Assembly (NCBI RefSeq): GCF_002775205.1
Contig: NC_036443.1
Span: 11,523,698-11,587,697 of the forward strand
Reading direction: 5' to 3'
DNA: 64,000 bases
Source: Xiphophorus maculatus
Taxonomy: Eukaryota; Chordata; Actinopteri; Cyprinodontiformes; Poeciliidae
Shown here: piece after piece, positions 38,801 to 49,783 of the stretch
Layout of the letters: each line of letters starts with the position of its first letter
How positions within the stretch are numbered: position 1 is the first letter of the stretch
Notes under the pieces: model-generated
Database searches by the model: none
The model's input: only the letters and a program-made list of their open reading frames with translations
What the model was told of the DNA's origin: nothing
Translations under genes and position numbers: made by a program

Positions 38801-41800
38801 TCCATCAGTTAAATATTAAAGTACTTGAAAAGGAAGGACAGTCGCTCCTTTTGAAATGAAGTATCACATTAACTGTCTTGCCCTGGCACTGAAACATAAA
38901 AACTCTCTAAAGATTTTACTGGGAATCAGTTCAGAACTCAGTGCTGCCCAGTTCAAAGCGTTTTCTTCAAATGTAGCTTTCCAACAGTTGTCTGCATGTT
39001 ATCTTTGAAATATTAACTTAAGGTCCTTGAAATTAATTATTCCTTTGATTTACCCACATCAATTTGTGATGATGGCAGGAAGCAGCCAGAAATGTGTTAT
39101 TGATGTAAGAAATCCTTTTTCATTTAGGGTTCATCAAAAAAAAAAAAAAAGAAGAAAGAAAATAGCAGATTAATTGTATTTTTAAAGATAAAACTTACAA
39201 ATTCGAGGTTGCAAGGCTGTAGCTTTTTCTTTTATTTATTTTATTAATAATAAAAGGTTACCTTACCTCTGTGGTTTTAGGAGTATCAAGGCTCATCAGT
39301 GCTTGGCCAGTTTGTCACTCGCTTCCTGCTGAGGGAAACCTCCTCCCAGCTTCAGTCCCTGCAGTCCTCCCTGGATTGTGCCACAGAGGCTGTCCATGAC
39401 CACGGCTGCACAGGGAGGAGGATGGTGAAGAAACCCGAGGACCTCCCCATCCAGAGGGTCGCCAAGCGGCCCAACCGACGCATCCAGAAGAACATGTGTC
39501 TCTCTCCCACGGACCCCTACTCCGGGATGCTCACCACAGGTGAAATATGAGAGAAAGGAAACGGACCAAGACGGGTTCGCTGCTGTGCTAATACTCTACT
39601 TCTGGTGTCAGGGGTAAGCGTGGAGCCGGACAACCACTGGGGCTCCCAGATTAACCAGCTGGAGGAGCTCATGGATAAACTGGACTGTGAGGTTGGTGGG
39701 AAATCAGCTCTTTTCAGAATTTATACTGCAGTATTTTTCTTGTCTCAAAGCAAGAGCTTCACTCTGTATTTAGCGCCATCCTATTTTAAGACGCCTAATA
39801 AGTCGATCTTTTATGTTGCTACTGAAACGTGGCAGGAAGCAGTCGCATAAAGATCAGCTTGAGCATTTCATTGCAACGTTTCTGGAGTTTTACCATTAAG
39901 CCGGAGAGTTTAATGTGCCAGAAAGACGTTAAGTTTCAGCCAAAAGCTGCGTTGGAGGAGAAAAAAATTCAATGCGAGCTGTGTTGTTACCAATAACAAT
40001 GTTAGAGAAACTATTTGAGCACGACTGTTTGTCTTTTTTTTTTTTTTCAGATGCACAGTTTATCTTCAAAACATCTGACATCCGAGATGTTGCCAAAATA
40101 CATTTACAATGACACATACAAACATGCCTGGCAGATTTTTTTTATGTATATGAACTCCAGACTGTGTGGAGATTAAGTGAAAAGCAGATTGATGATTTAA
40201 GAGAAAAAAGCTTTGCAGTGCTGATCTATTTTATTTTATTTTTTTAGGCATCCATTTAAAACTTAGATAAGATTTTAGAGCAGAGATATCAGATTTATTG
40301 CGCTCGCCCTCCAGCATGGTAATAATGGCATTACAGAGCTCTGCTATGCACTGGAGAATTTTAACATAATTCACTGGAGGGCTGACTCGAATTGTGTGAA
40401 ATCTGTGTTTTTGCGACACAGCATAAAGAAAAATGTGTTCTCCGTTTTCAGAGTCCACGTCTTGAACCGCTTAACGAAGACACTTTGGCAGGAACATATA
40501 AATCGGTGAGTCTTTAACGTCTGCAGATTATTTTGTGCAAAATGTTTCAGCTAAAAGATCTGCATGGACTCTTTGTGGAAATTGTGGTCACATCAATTCT
40601 GGCCTTATAATGATTTATACAAAAGGTTATTTTTGCAGGCTGGAGTGATGATACAACAAAAAAATGTCAAGTTTTGAGAACAATCATTTGTTGTTATTTT
40701 CTTTTTATGTATTGTGGTTTCTCTGATCTTGGCACCCATTAAGATTTGGATAAATTTCCCATACCAAGCTGCAAAACTCTTTGCTTATTTCAGTCATGGT
40801 ATAGGTTCCTCCCGATAGAAACTGGCTTGATAGTTCATAACTCCTCATAAAAAAACTTGGGAGTTTATTTAAATTGTAAGATTTTTGTGCTTTCCAGTGC
40901 ATGTTTTTCATAGAGACTTAATATTGCATAGTTGGTGTCATTTCTGAGTAATTTCTCTTGTCAGCTACGATTGCAATCTTTGATTTTAAAATCTCACCTT
41001 GACTCCTCTTGTCTTTTCTTACAAGAGTCAAGAGTCAAATACTTTAACGTGACCCAAACGTAGCAGTTACCACTTTTTTGGTCAACTATGACATTGTAAA
41101 ATTTGCTTTGGTTTTGACAGTGAAACTGGTGTTCCAGCAGCATCCATTTCATATTAGGCTTGAGTCTCGGTGGCTCCTGTGTTGATCCTGAACATAAACT
41201 CTCTTTTTGCCTAAGGCGGATCCTTGAGTTCAAATTGTTTAAAATAATCCCAAACACAGATCAACGCTGCCTTTGGAATGGATGAATCAGGAAATGTTAA
41301 GGCTCTCGATTGACCTTCCTAACACACCGATTTCCACACATTGAATATTTATGAACACTGAAGAAATGTGCTCTTCTACTTTCTAAATTTAGTTGTTGAC
41401 TTAAGAAAAAGATGTGATTGATATGGTATTCCTAACTAGTAAGACTGATTTGGTTTATGATGATCTGTTAGACTGTTAAATATAGCAGTTTTTTTTTGTT
41501 TTTTTGCTCATAATAAAGTCCAACTGCTTTCTAATGCTGCACCAAATAAAAGTTAAACGCTTTTGAAAGTTCTGGCAATTTCCAGCCATTTTCCCTTTGT
41601 AAGATAAACAAAATAAAAGAAATGGATGACTTAATGAAGACTGTGAAGAAAAAACGAAATCTGTTTGCCCAAGATATTGGTCTGGTGCAGCAGCTGTCCT
41701 TCAAAAAGGTGACCCAGACAAAAATGTGAGCATATCTTAGGTAAACTGTGAACGAAGGTTAGAAAGTCTCAATAAGAAAGAGAACAACCGAAAACTCAAT

Positions 41801-43313
41801 TGTTGCCAATCGTCAAAGAGAAAGTCATTTTTAAAGTGAGAATTTTCTCAATTTCTACCACTTTTAATACCCTTTCATTGTTTGTTGACATCGTTTTTCA
41901 ATATTCTCCTCAGAACATTCTTCTGGTTCAGAGGCAGATGTCTGTGAAGGAGAGAGACGTGGAGCAATTCCAGCAAGCTCTCAAAATCTACACAGATGCC
42001 ACCAGCAGCCAGCTTAACAACCTACAGTATGTCCTCCTTTCTGCGTCTGTGCTGTTTTCGCCTGAGGATCTCTCTCTGTGATTTCATGCATCCATTTCCA
42101 ACTGCTCCAGTCCTCGAAGATGTACAACCCAGAACCACTCTCACTGCCCTCATTCTCTCTTTTTGTTTTTCTATTCTTGTTGTCAACAGCGTTTCAGTCC
42201 AAAACCTGCCAGACAGATCATGCTTCATCATGTATGAGTTCTGGCAGGATCGTCTCTCCTGGATGAGGTACTGTGTGCTCCCTTTTTTTATTTCCAATTG
42301 GACTATACAAACATTTGCCAAGTGCACAGAACTGCTAATAAATTCACTATGAAGTGCACTACTGATAGTTTTCATCTTCTTTTTTTTTTTTTACAGCTAT
42401 CTGCAGTCGTCCATCAGCAAAACCTTTCAGCGCTGCATCATCGACTCGCTGGAAGAGCCAGAAATAGTCTCCACTATGCTTCTCCCAGGTACAAACTGAC
42501 AAAAGAAATCTCTGCCTACTGAAAGAAACCATACAGATTGTGGGTAAAAATGCATAGTTTGTGTTCAGTAAATTATTATTATATTAGTTGACTCAACTAA
42601 TCACTACTAGTGGAAAAAACACAGTCCAAGTCAGGACTTCAATGTCACGTTGGCTTTCTGAAAGGACTTAAATGTGAAGGGTGGTTGAAGTCGACCCTCT
42701 GTCGCCAAGTGAGGCACTGACATCACAGTGGCAGTCAACTTTTTGGATTTTTATAAACTCATAAAACCAATGCCTGAAACGAAAAGATATGTATGTTCAT
42801 TTAAGCCCCATTCACACCAGCCTTCTATAATTGAAGGTGAACGTGCAACTGCACTTTTCTCTGGCTAGAAGAAAAAAACTCCGGTCTTTGTAAGCTTCAG
42901 GTGAACACAACGCCAGGGATTATGGGTAGCCACAAGCAAAACAAAGCGCCTGTTCATGATTACAAGGAAAAACGACTCACTGCCACATTGAGGGAGGATG
43001 AGGTAGAAGCTCTGACTTGGTCCGATAAAGGTTTATCACAATTGCTGTTAAGTGTTTACAGGAAGAATGATCGTTTTCAAGATATTCAGCGTAAACATGT
43101 AGTTTGTGGTATTCCCTCAAACATGTCCAGAATTGGACATGTTCCCCATTTTTATCCCAATATCCAAATAATGTAGAACATCGTGGTGACTGTACACAGG
43201 TTAGCTTTAGAAGATTCTGCTTGTCGTTCTGCCTGTTGCAAGGTGTTTTCTCATTATTGTTTAACACATTGCTTCATGTTCCAGCTTCCTGGTGGATCAT
43301 GAACAACAATTGA
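23898..43313 (+). CDS. necab3: N-terminal EF-hand calcium-binding protein 3
   Basis: Twelve coding exons fit in phase: 23898-24014, 29292-29316, 34075-34183, 35429-35454, 35635-35732, 39281-39539, 39612-39691, 40452-40505, 41914-42026, 42190-42267, 42397-42488 and 43285-43313, giving 359 residues. An EF-hand (ADKNDDGKLSMEEF, about residues 44-57) is followed by a degenerate second one and then a family-conserved helical region (GQFVTRFLLRETSSQLQSLQ). From about residue 257 to 340 there is an ABM-type domain (ILLVQRQMS, IMYEFWQDRLSW). The protein ends SWWIMNNN. The N-terminus (MLACTELITMCL) and this C-terminus fit NECAB3 rather than NECAB1 or NECAB2. Family members are mainly neuronal cytosolic/Golgi calcium-binding proteins; NECAB3 is known to bind APBA2/X11-like and to affect amyloid precursor processing. 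Two micro-exons (25 and 26 bases) are needed to complete the EF-hands. Confidence 0.92.
26010..26235 (-). mobile_element. Partial Tc1-like element
   Basis: TTTCACTGGGATTTAATGTGAGAGACCAA and the following stretch match the end of the common teleost Tc1 family. Only the terminal part remains. Confidence 0.4.
26920..27309 (-). mobile_element. Near-complete tRNA-type SINE
   Basis: On the minus strand the head starts GGGCTGCACAGTGGCTAAG and contains a B-box-like GGTTCGATTCC. It continues through the conserved body (ATGTTCTCCCTGTGCATGCG, GTCCAAAAACATGACTGTTA) to a tail of ATGG units, seen as CCAT repeats at 26921-26942. ATT-rich repeats flank both sides and may be the target duplication. The 3226-3308 fragment belongs to the same family. 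Confidence 0.75.
28090..28620 (-). mobile_element. Decayed Tc1-like element, antisense
   Basis: The + strand holds the reverse complement of a Tc1 transposase with ATAATGCTGCCACCACCATG (28333-28352). The end segment is TACTGTATTTATACTGAGAT (28559-28578), the same as at 4751-4770 in element two. Stops and indels show it is dead. Confidence 0.6.
30175..30244 (+). repeat. 70-base near-perfect palindrome (hairpin) in necab3 intron 2
   Basis: Arms 30175-30209 and 30210-30244 are complementary at 33 of 35 positions. Both exceptions would be G-U pairs in a + strand transcript. The centre is AACGTT with no spacer. It could be a microRNA-like precursor, a palindromic insertion or a DNA structural element; no evidence of expression can be had here. 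Confidence 0.6.
33281..33349 (+). repeat. Interrupted inverted repeat in necab3 intron 2
   Basis: The outer arms AGCTGCACAGC (33284-33294) and its complement (33335-33345) enclose a 3-bp stem and a 9-bp inner stem, TGCATTGGT with ACCAATGCA, around the loop GTAAA. There is one 6-base bulge (TATAAA). The size and shape resemble a small RNA precursor. Confidence 0.5.
34184..35428 (+). other. necab3: necab3 intron 3
   Basis: Contains a LINE-type tail at about 35125-35270 (TTCAGATTTATTCAAGTCCC). Nothing else is recognised. Confidence 0.5.
37355..37380. repeat. Perfect 11-bp stem-loop palindrome
   Basis: GCAGCTATTAC and its exact complement surround the loop CAAT. Confidence 0.6.
38030..38730 (-). 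mobile_element. Decayed Tc1-like element, antisense
   Basis: The + strand carries the reversed transposase blocks AGGATTGCCCTGTAGCTCTG (38054-38073) and TGATTAATGCTCTCCTGTCT (38281-38300), and the distal segment GTTCCTTGGTGTTCATGTTG (38425-38444). The same block order is shared with the elements at 4080 and 28090. It has many frame breaks. Confidence 0.6.
40506..41913 (+). other. necab3: necab3 intron 8
   Basis: An AT-rich 1.4-kb intron. Short open frames on the minus strand near 40994-41257 show no recognisable domain. Confidence 0.5.
42489..43284 (+). other. necab3: necab3 last intron
   Basis: A 0.8-kb intron between the penultimate exon and the 29-base terminal coding exon. No other feature is seen. 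Confidence 0.6.
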
Positions 43314-44520
43314 ACAAACACAGCTGCTCAAAACACAGTGGAAGCAGAAGAAGGAAGGAACCTCCTCTGCGTCCTTTTGGTTTGAAACCAAGCCCTGCCC
43401 CCACCCCCTTCCCCCCTTCTGGCATGACCGGGATTGCTTTTGTAACATTTTCAGTTTTAAAAACGGACAGCCAAGAAAAATGTGCAATACTATGACGCAA
43501 ACAACAATCTCAGCTTGCAAAAACAGCCACAAAAAAAGAGGTAAACCAGTGTGTAACTGGGCAATCGAAAGCCTAATGCTCATTTCAGACTCACTGGCAC
43601 ATTTCAATCTACTTACCTTTTTGAAACACAAGAGAGATGATTAAAATAGGATGTGCATGACTTCTTTTTCTCTGAATGCTTGTTTCTTTTTTTCTCAGAG
43701 TTGCATCTTGCAGTAGATAGATATGACAGCAATGGCACAACAAAGAAAAAAAGAGACGCAAAAATAAAATCTTACCAGTCCATCCGCTGCTTTTTCCTCC
43801 ACAGTAAGAGAAAAACACACACAAAAATAAATCTCGTGCTTTGGTGTTCTCCTTGTACTGTTGTGCGTTGTTGTCTCCTCCTTTATACAGATAGGTCAGA
43901 CAGCCATCTCATAGGACAATAGCTATTGAATAATTATGACCTGTATCTGAACACCTATCATCTGTGTCACTCTTGCACTTTAATAAATATATCTATATGG
44001 AACATGTACATTATTGTGGAGAATGAAATTTTTTTTATTTTTTGATCGTCTCTTTGTAAAATGTAAAATCAATCCGCTGTTATGAACAAGCTAAGAGATA
44101 TCCTAGTGGAGAACAAGTCACCAGATAAACGTTACTCTCAGCGTTAAATAAGTAAAAAGCCATTACTCTACATACGTAGTGTGTTACCAACAGAATTTAG
44201 ACGTTAAAAAATAAGAAATTTTTATTTTGGGAATACTGCTGGACTTGTTCTGTGTCTTATTATGCTAGAAAGAACCCCAGTTTGTGTACAGTAGCTAAAA
44301 GCCGTAGGACTGATGTAACTGTGGTATAACTCTGGTGTACGTACATTGAATTAGTATGTGAAAGTTGAGGTTTAATATGGGGAGTAAACATGGCCACTCA
44401 TTTACTTGGAGTGTTTATCATTTCTTTTGTGTTTTATATCGATTCTGTTTTAGCTGAGTTTTTTTCTGTTTGTTTTTTTCTTTTGTTTTGTTTTCTGGCA
44501 TGAATTAAAGTTTAAATGAA
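43314..44520 (+). other. necab3: necab3 3' UTR (predicted)
   Basis: Sequence after the stop with AATAAA at 43982-43987, giving a 3' UTR of about 0.7 kb. AATTAAA near 44504 could serve a longer form. Confidence 0.45.
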
Positions 44521-45672
44521 AGACAGGACTAAATCGTTGTTCTTTTATGTGATGCACGGACTAAATTCATGTGAAACAACCAGCAAATTCACAAATAAAA
44601 ATGGAAATCATTTTATTTCCCTCGCGGTTGTCTGAAATAATGTGCTAATATGGGCTCACTGTTTCATCAGCCTGAAACTTGGACCAACTTCTAGAAAGTA
44701 ATTGAACTCCTTTAAACAATGACGGGCTTATTACATAACTCTACTGATTTTTGGGTTTTCAAAGCCGATGTGCACCTGGAGGCATTTTGCTCAGCTCATC
44801 CCCCCACCCTCAAAAAAACCCTTCTACTATCTGACAGAGGCGCTTCACACTTCACACAATCTTATTGTAAATTCAAGGCAGGTTGTGTGGGACTTTAGTG
44901 CATGAGAAAGACATATTTTTTTCATTAGGATAAGGCACTGCAGAAATTTCGACATACTTTGATTTCTGATGAGAAGAAAAGGACAAATTGAAACTTTATG
45001 ATGCAGTTTGTGCAGTAGTTTTGATGTTTTGTCACATTTGTGAATGTGTTTACATGCTGCAATATCTGAGAACAGAAAAGAAGAAAGAAATGTCCAGGTT
45101 TTTCATCTTAAAGTGGTACAGTAAATGGAAAGATTTTTTTTTTTCTTTTTACAGAAACTGCTGGAAGTATAGATAGTGAAGACAGGAAGACTTTACAGTT
45201 TCTGCCACTTTAGATCTCACATCATAAGCCCTTCCTGCTGCTGTTTTCTTCTCAGTGGCAGCGGGGCTTCTGCAGGGATGTCTGGACCATCACATCACAC
45301 TTTTATGGCTTTCGAAATAAAATTTACATCAGTGACTCTCAAACGTTTTAACTATCACCTCCCTTTTCACAATTAAGTTTCAGAACTAAGAACTGAGTTT
45401 TGCGTTTGTTTTTTTTTTGTTTGTTGTTTTTTGTTGTTTTTTTGTCACCAAGCATAAAGAAAGAACAAACACGAACCAAAAAGTAGTCAGAATCCAAAAA
45501 CTCCAACACGAACTGTAAATCCAAAATGGCTGGATAATAAAATAAGGAAATAGCTGCAATTAAGAACAGATTACTTGAACTTCTGGTAGTTCACACAGCT
45601 GGTAAAGTTGGATTCACTGTTTGGAAATAAATGTCGGTAACACTTTAAGAGTCATAGTATAGCCTCCAGTAA

Positions 45673-46311
45673 AACCAACACACATGATAATGATCTGATC
45701 TTTTGCAGCAGACGGGTTTTAATGATAGGTATTTTCCTTTCGAACCTAAATAAAAGAAAGAACCACAGACAACGTATATGAATTTTATGTAGAGCTTTTG
45801 CAAAAGGAGAACGCTCTATCAAAACCTCTCCTCCGATCAGTTCTACAGAGCGTTCTGGGCTGCCCTTACAACGGCTCCTGTTTTTATTGTCAAACAAGGA
45901 CAGGCAAGGGGGCAGTCAGGAAAAACAACAGAGGTCGTAAAGCTTCTAACCCAAACATCTAACAACCCAGGTCCAGATGTGATATCTGATCAAAGGTCTG
46001 AGCCCGGTTCAAATCTCGGTCAATACTGTCAAGAAAACAAAATACGACTGCTCACAGGTAGTTACTAAATTAGGAGGTGTTCTTGCAAAAGGGTTTAAAG
46101 TCTGAGAAACTCAGTGTTATCTATTTCTCGTAAAGTTGAACAGACAGTAGTGACCTCCAGGTCATTTAAAGAAGAGAACACTTTAAACAGAAAATCACAA
46201 AGATCTATAGACTTAATGTGAACTAGAGTAGAAAATAAAATGATAATACCTAAAAATCTCTAACAACCAACACACATGATAATGATCTGATCTATTGCAG
46301 CAGACGGGTTT
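45673..46311. repeat. 592-base spaced pair of 47-base direct repeats
   Basis: Positions 45673-45719 and 46265-46311 are identical except for one base. The interval contains an AATAAAA on the minus strand near 45889 and no long open frame. A retroelement LTR-like unit or a decayed tandem duplication are both possible. Confidence 0.6.
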
Positions 46312-46689
46312 AAGTCAGTTTAAATAAGGTTTGTCTTAATGAAATCAATAATAGTTCTGCTTCAGGGGAAAGAGTGAGACGACCCCTAATAAGGAATGGC
46401 TCTACAGGTGGAGGCCGCTGACATTTTCCCCCCCCTAGTTTTACATTTGGCTTGGGTCATTGTCACTACTGATAGCCTGAGGCAACACATAGACCCAACA
46501 AAGGTTACACAGGTCTTCCAGGATTTCACAAAAAACTGTTTCCATTGCCAGGAGGTTTGCTGTGTTTCCCAGCATGGAATAGATTCCAGAAGGCGGGCTG
46601 TAGAGAGCTGTCACAGCCCTACAAAACGACCTCCAGCAGTCCTGAATGTCTGACCTAACACTCAAAAAAACAGGTTTCTGCTCAACACA

Positions 46690-47170
46690 GTGGAACCGGA
46701 TTCGTATTTACTATGGAAAACCAGAATGAGCAGCTCCCCTACTTATGTCAGGCCTTTTTCACAGTTGAGAACAGGTTTACCCAGCTCACATTTAACTGAT
46801 GTGGAAGGGTCTGGTGCAGTGATGGAAATCTTTATGCTGCCAGAATCATCATTCATGACTGGTTTGGTGGTGAGTGAGTCACAATCTGGGGATTGCAGGA
46901 ACACACACACCCGTGCACACACACACACACCCATACACTCACAGAGCTCTCTACATGCTTGGAACATGTTCACCTTCATGTGGCGAGAGCATGCAGGCAG
47001 TTCCTGGAAGATGAAGGTGTTGATGCCACTGACTTACTACATAAATCCAATAAATCCAATAGAACACTGCTGGGACGTTATGTTCAGTCCATCTGACTCT
47101 GCCTCAGGGGTTGCACCTCAGACGTTACAGTAACTCAGTAACACCATGTTTCATCTCTAGGTGGAGACTA
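46690..47170 (+). pseudogene. Tc1-like transposase relic, + orientation
   Basis: Shifting frames encode pieces of a Tc1 DDE transposase: ARACRQFLEDEGVDAT (frame at 46893-47096), then NPIEHCWDVMF and SGVAPQTLQ in another frame. The NPIEH block is the family's third-acidic-residue region. A CA repeat and several frameshifts interrupt it. It is a different Tc1 subfamily from the antisense fossils elsewhere in the window. Confidence 0.65.
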
Positions 47171-48872
47171 GCTGGAACACTAGCCATACAGTCAGGTGGG
47201 TTTGTGTTTGTTTTTAATGTGTGCAGCCCGCATACTTAAATCTGCTTCTTGACCCACCAATACATTTTCACCATTTAAGCAGGTTTTCCAACAGCATAAA
47301 GAGAAACCTTAAAATAAATAATCAACCAAAGAGATTTTTTTCCCCTTTATTATCCTCAGCACATATTTGAGCAAGTATCTATAATTCAGACTTTGTATAC
47401 ATTAAAGAGAATATTTCCAGCAAATTCTGTTCTTTGTATCATGAAACTTGTTTTTTGGAATTATCCGTCCACTCTGTGAAAAATAAAGCAACTGAAATCC
47501 AAACATTAGCATGATTTTTAAGCTGACGACGAATGTCTGTAAGCTTCAGAAATGTGCTGCTGTACACATCAATGTGACATCAGCGGGTTAGGGTGGTAAC
47601 ATTTCAAAGCTTGGAGTTCCTGCATGTGGTGGTGTAGATTGTTGAAACGGTCAGACGAGGCGAGGCGTGTTTGATTGGCTTGGGAGCAAAATAGTCTAAA
47701 CAACAAGAAGCCTTGTGTGAAGAGGACGTGTGCAGGAGGGAAATTGAGGTCATCTGTCAGGGAGTATTGATGTCGAAAGCACGCAAACTCAAGTGGAAAG
47801 CATTTGCTCCGATTCTCTACAAGTGAACACACACATTGTCGTGGTCACACACCAGCAGCTAAAACGGCAATAAGCTGTGGTGGAGAAACGGAGGAGGCAT
47901 ATATATATATATATGCATATTTTCCAAGGCTAATTTAGGTTTATGTTTGATCAATGAGGGATTAGTGACAGCCTGAGGAAGAAAATGTATTTCTGGTATT
48001 CGAAGGCGTTTGCTGAGTCTTATCAATTGTGTGCTTTCATGGACCACACTTATGATGCAGCACTAGCTCAAAATGACACAAGAAGAAAGATGATGAAGGA
48101 TTTCTTTCCTCCGTGCCAAAGGGACTGATCTGAATAAATTCAAGTTGACATATTCAGCGCAAACAAATTTTACGTTTCCTGTTTTCTTAGGAGGTTACAA
48201 ACCAGCTTCTAATCATTTGAAAACAATTCCTGTCCTGGTTGCATGTTAGTTTATTAAACAAAAGAAAGGTGGCCTAGATTTTTATACTTTAATATTGATA
48301 GACTGAAAAATAAATTATAGTATCAATGATAGAGAAGAGTGTTATTTTTGAAAATGATCCAAATATACAGCATGACCGTCTTCTAGAAGCAGAGGGGAAT
48401 CAGCATGAAATGTAAGAGAGGTTCTGTTGAAGAGGAGGCTGCAATGAAAGGAATGATGAAAAGAAACATGAAACAGAAAGAAATGTCAGTGGGTGGACAT
48501 TTTTTTTTCTATGAAAGGATAGAAAAAGTTTAGGTGAGGAGGAGAAAACAAGAGCATGAAGACAAACATAGAGTAATACAGAGTGAGGTGAGGGTTTTAT
48601 AAGTCTAAAATGTTTTAAATAAAAATTATAAATATTTGGAAAACTGTCCTGCATAAATTTCTTATTTTGTAATTGTGTTTTATTTGTAATGTTGTTCTCT
48701 ATTTCATCTTTAAAACAACAGAATTTGCAAATAACTTAATATTTTTGTTTGTCTGTTTCAATAGATTCTAAAAAGGTTACTTCAAACAGAAGTCACAAGT
48801 CAAATTAGAATCCAAAATAATACATTTTAATACACACAGATTTCTTGTGCATTAATTGTCAAACAACAATAA

Positions 48873-48906
48873 CCACTATGCAAAATTCCACAGATTTGCA
48901 TAGTGG
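48873..48906. repeat. 12-bp inverted repeat with octamer-like arms
   Basis: CCACTATGCAAA and its exact complement are spaced by 10 bases. The arms contain ATGCAAA/TTTGCAT, the core of POU-factor sites. Confidence 0.5.
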
Positions 48907-49746
48907 AAATGCACCTGCTATTTGGGCTTTTATTCTTCAAAAATATAATAAAAAGTGTGGGGGGAGAGTAGTCTGAATTGGGTTCTGGAGTTGTACCCCA
49001 CCTCATACATTGCACTCATTTGCCAGCCGCGAGTGATTCCAAGCCGCCGCTAACACCACATCCACCAGACGAGCTGAGAAATTGCTCCCCCTGGTTTCTC
49101 CTGTGAGAAATGCAAGCGCTGACCAATGTTTTCTGTTCACACGCTCACCTTTATCAGGTGATACCCTGCAAGGGCAACCATTGGCTCTTGTCTCAGACCT
49201 TCCCCGAGGTGATTGGTAGAGTGACGAGCACTCAGTTTGTGACCTCTACAATGAGCTTCCTCCCACACCAGGAAGTGGGAAGCTTTTTCTTTGGCTATAT
49301 AGCCCCGATTTTGCAGAGAAGAGATGATTATGGTGCACAACCGATTTTTACACACAATGTGTCAGGAAAGACAAATAACTAGCGTAATGTAATAGAGACA
49401 GTATAACTACGTTGTTCTAGCTTTATTAGTCAGTAATACTCAAAAAGAGAAATATTTCTGAGATTTTATGTACAGCAATGCATGCTGGGAGCGAAACAAC
49501 CGGGTCATAGACAAGTAACCTGCATAAGCTAAGTTGTTCACGACAGCTATTGTATTAAACTGTGGACGCTTCGTATCTAATGAAAGGGAGAAACTCAGCA
49601 TGGTAACTGAATAGACACCGCATTGGCTTCATTGTACAGTAAAAAAGGTACGTCACGTCGTCCGCCATGTTGTGAGTGGCAAGTTTTCACAACAGATACA
49701 CCACGGGTCACGTTCATTTTTGATTAATCATTAGTATGCTTTACCA

Positions 49747-49783
49747 TTAAGATTTAATACTATTGTTAAGTATTAAATCTTAA
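49747..49783. repeat. 14-bp perfect AT-rich stem-loop
   Basis: TTAAGATTTAATAC and its exact complement flank a 9-base loop. Confidence 0.6.

Larger units (their letters stand above)
35733..39280 (+). other. necab3: necab3 intron 5
   Basis: A 3.5-kb intron with a candidate conserved block (36540-36870), a 26-base palindrome (37355-37380) and a Tc1-like fossil (38030-38730). No gene is seen. Confidence 0.6.
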
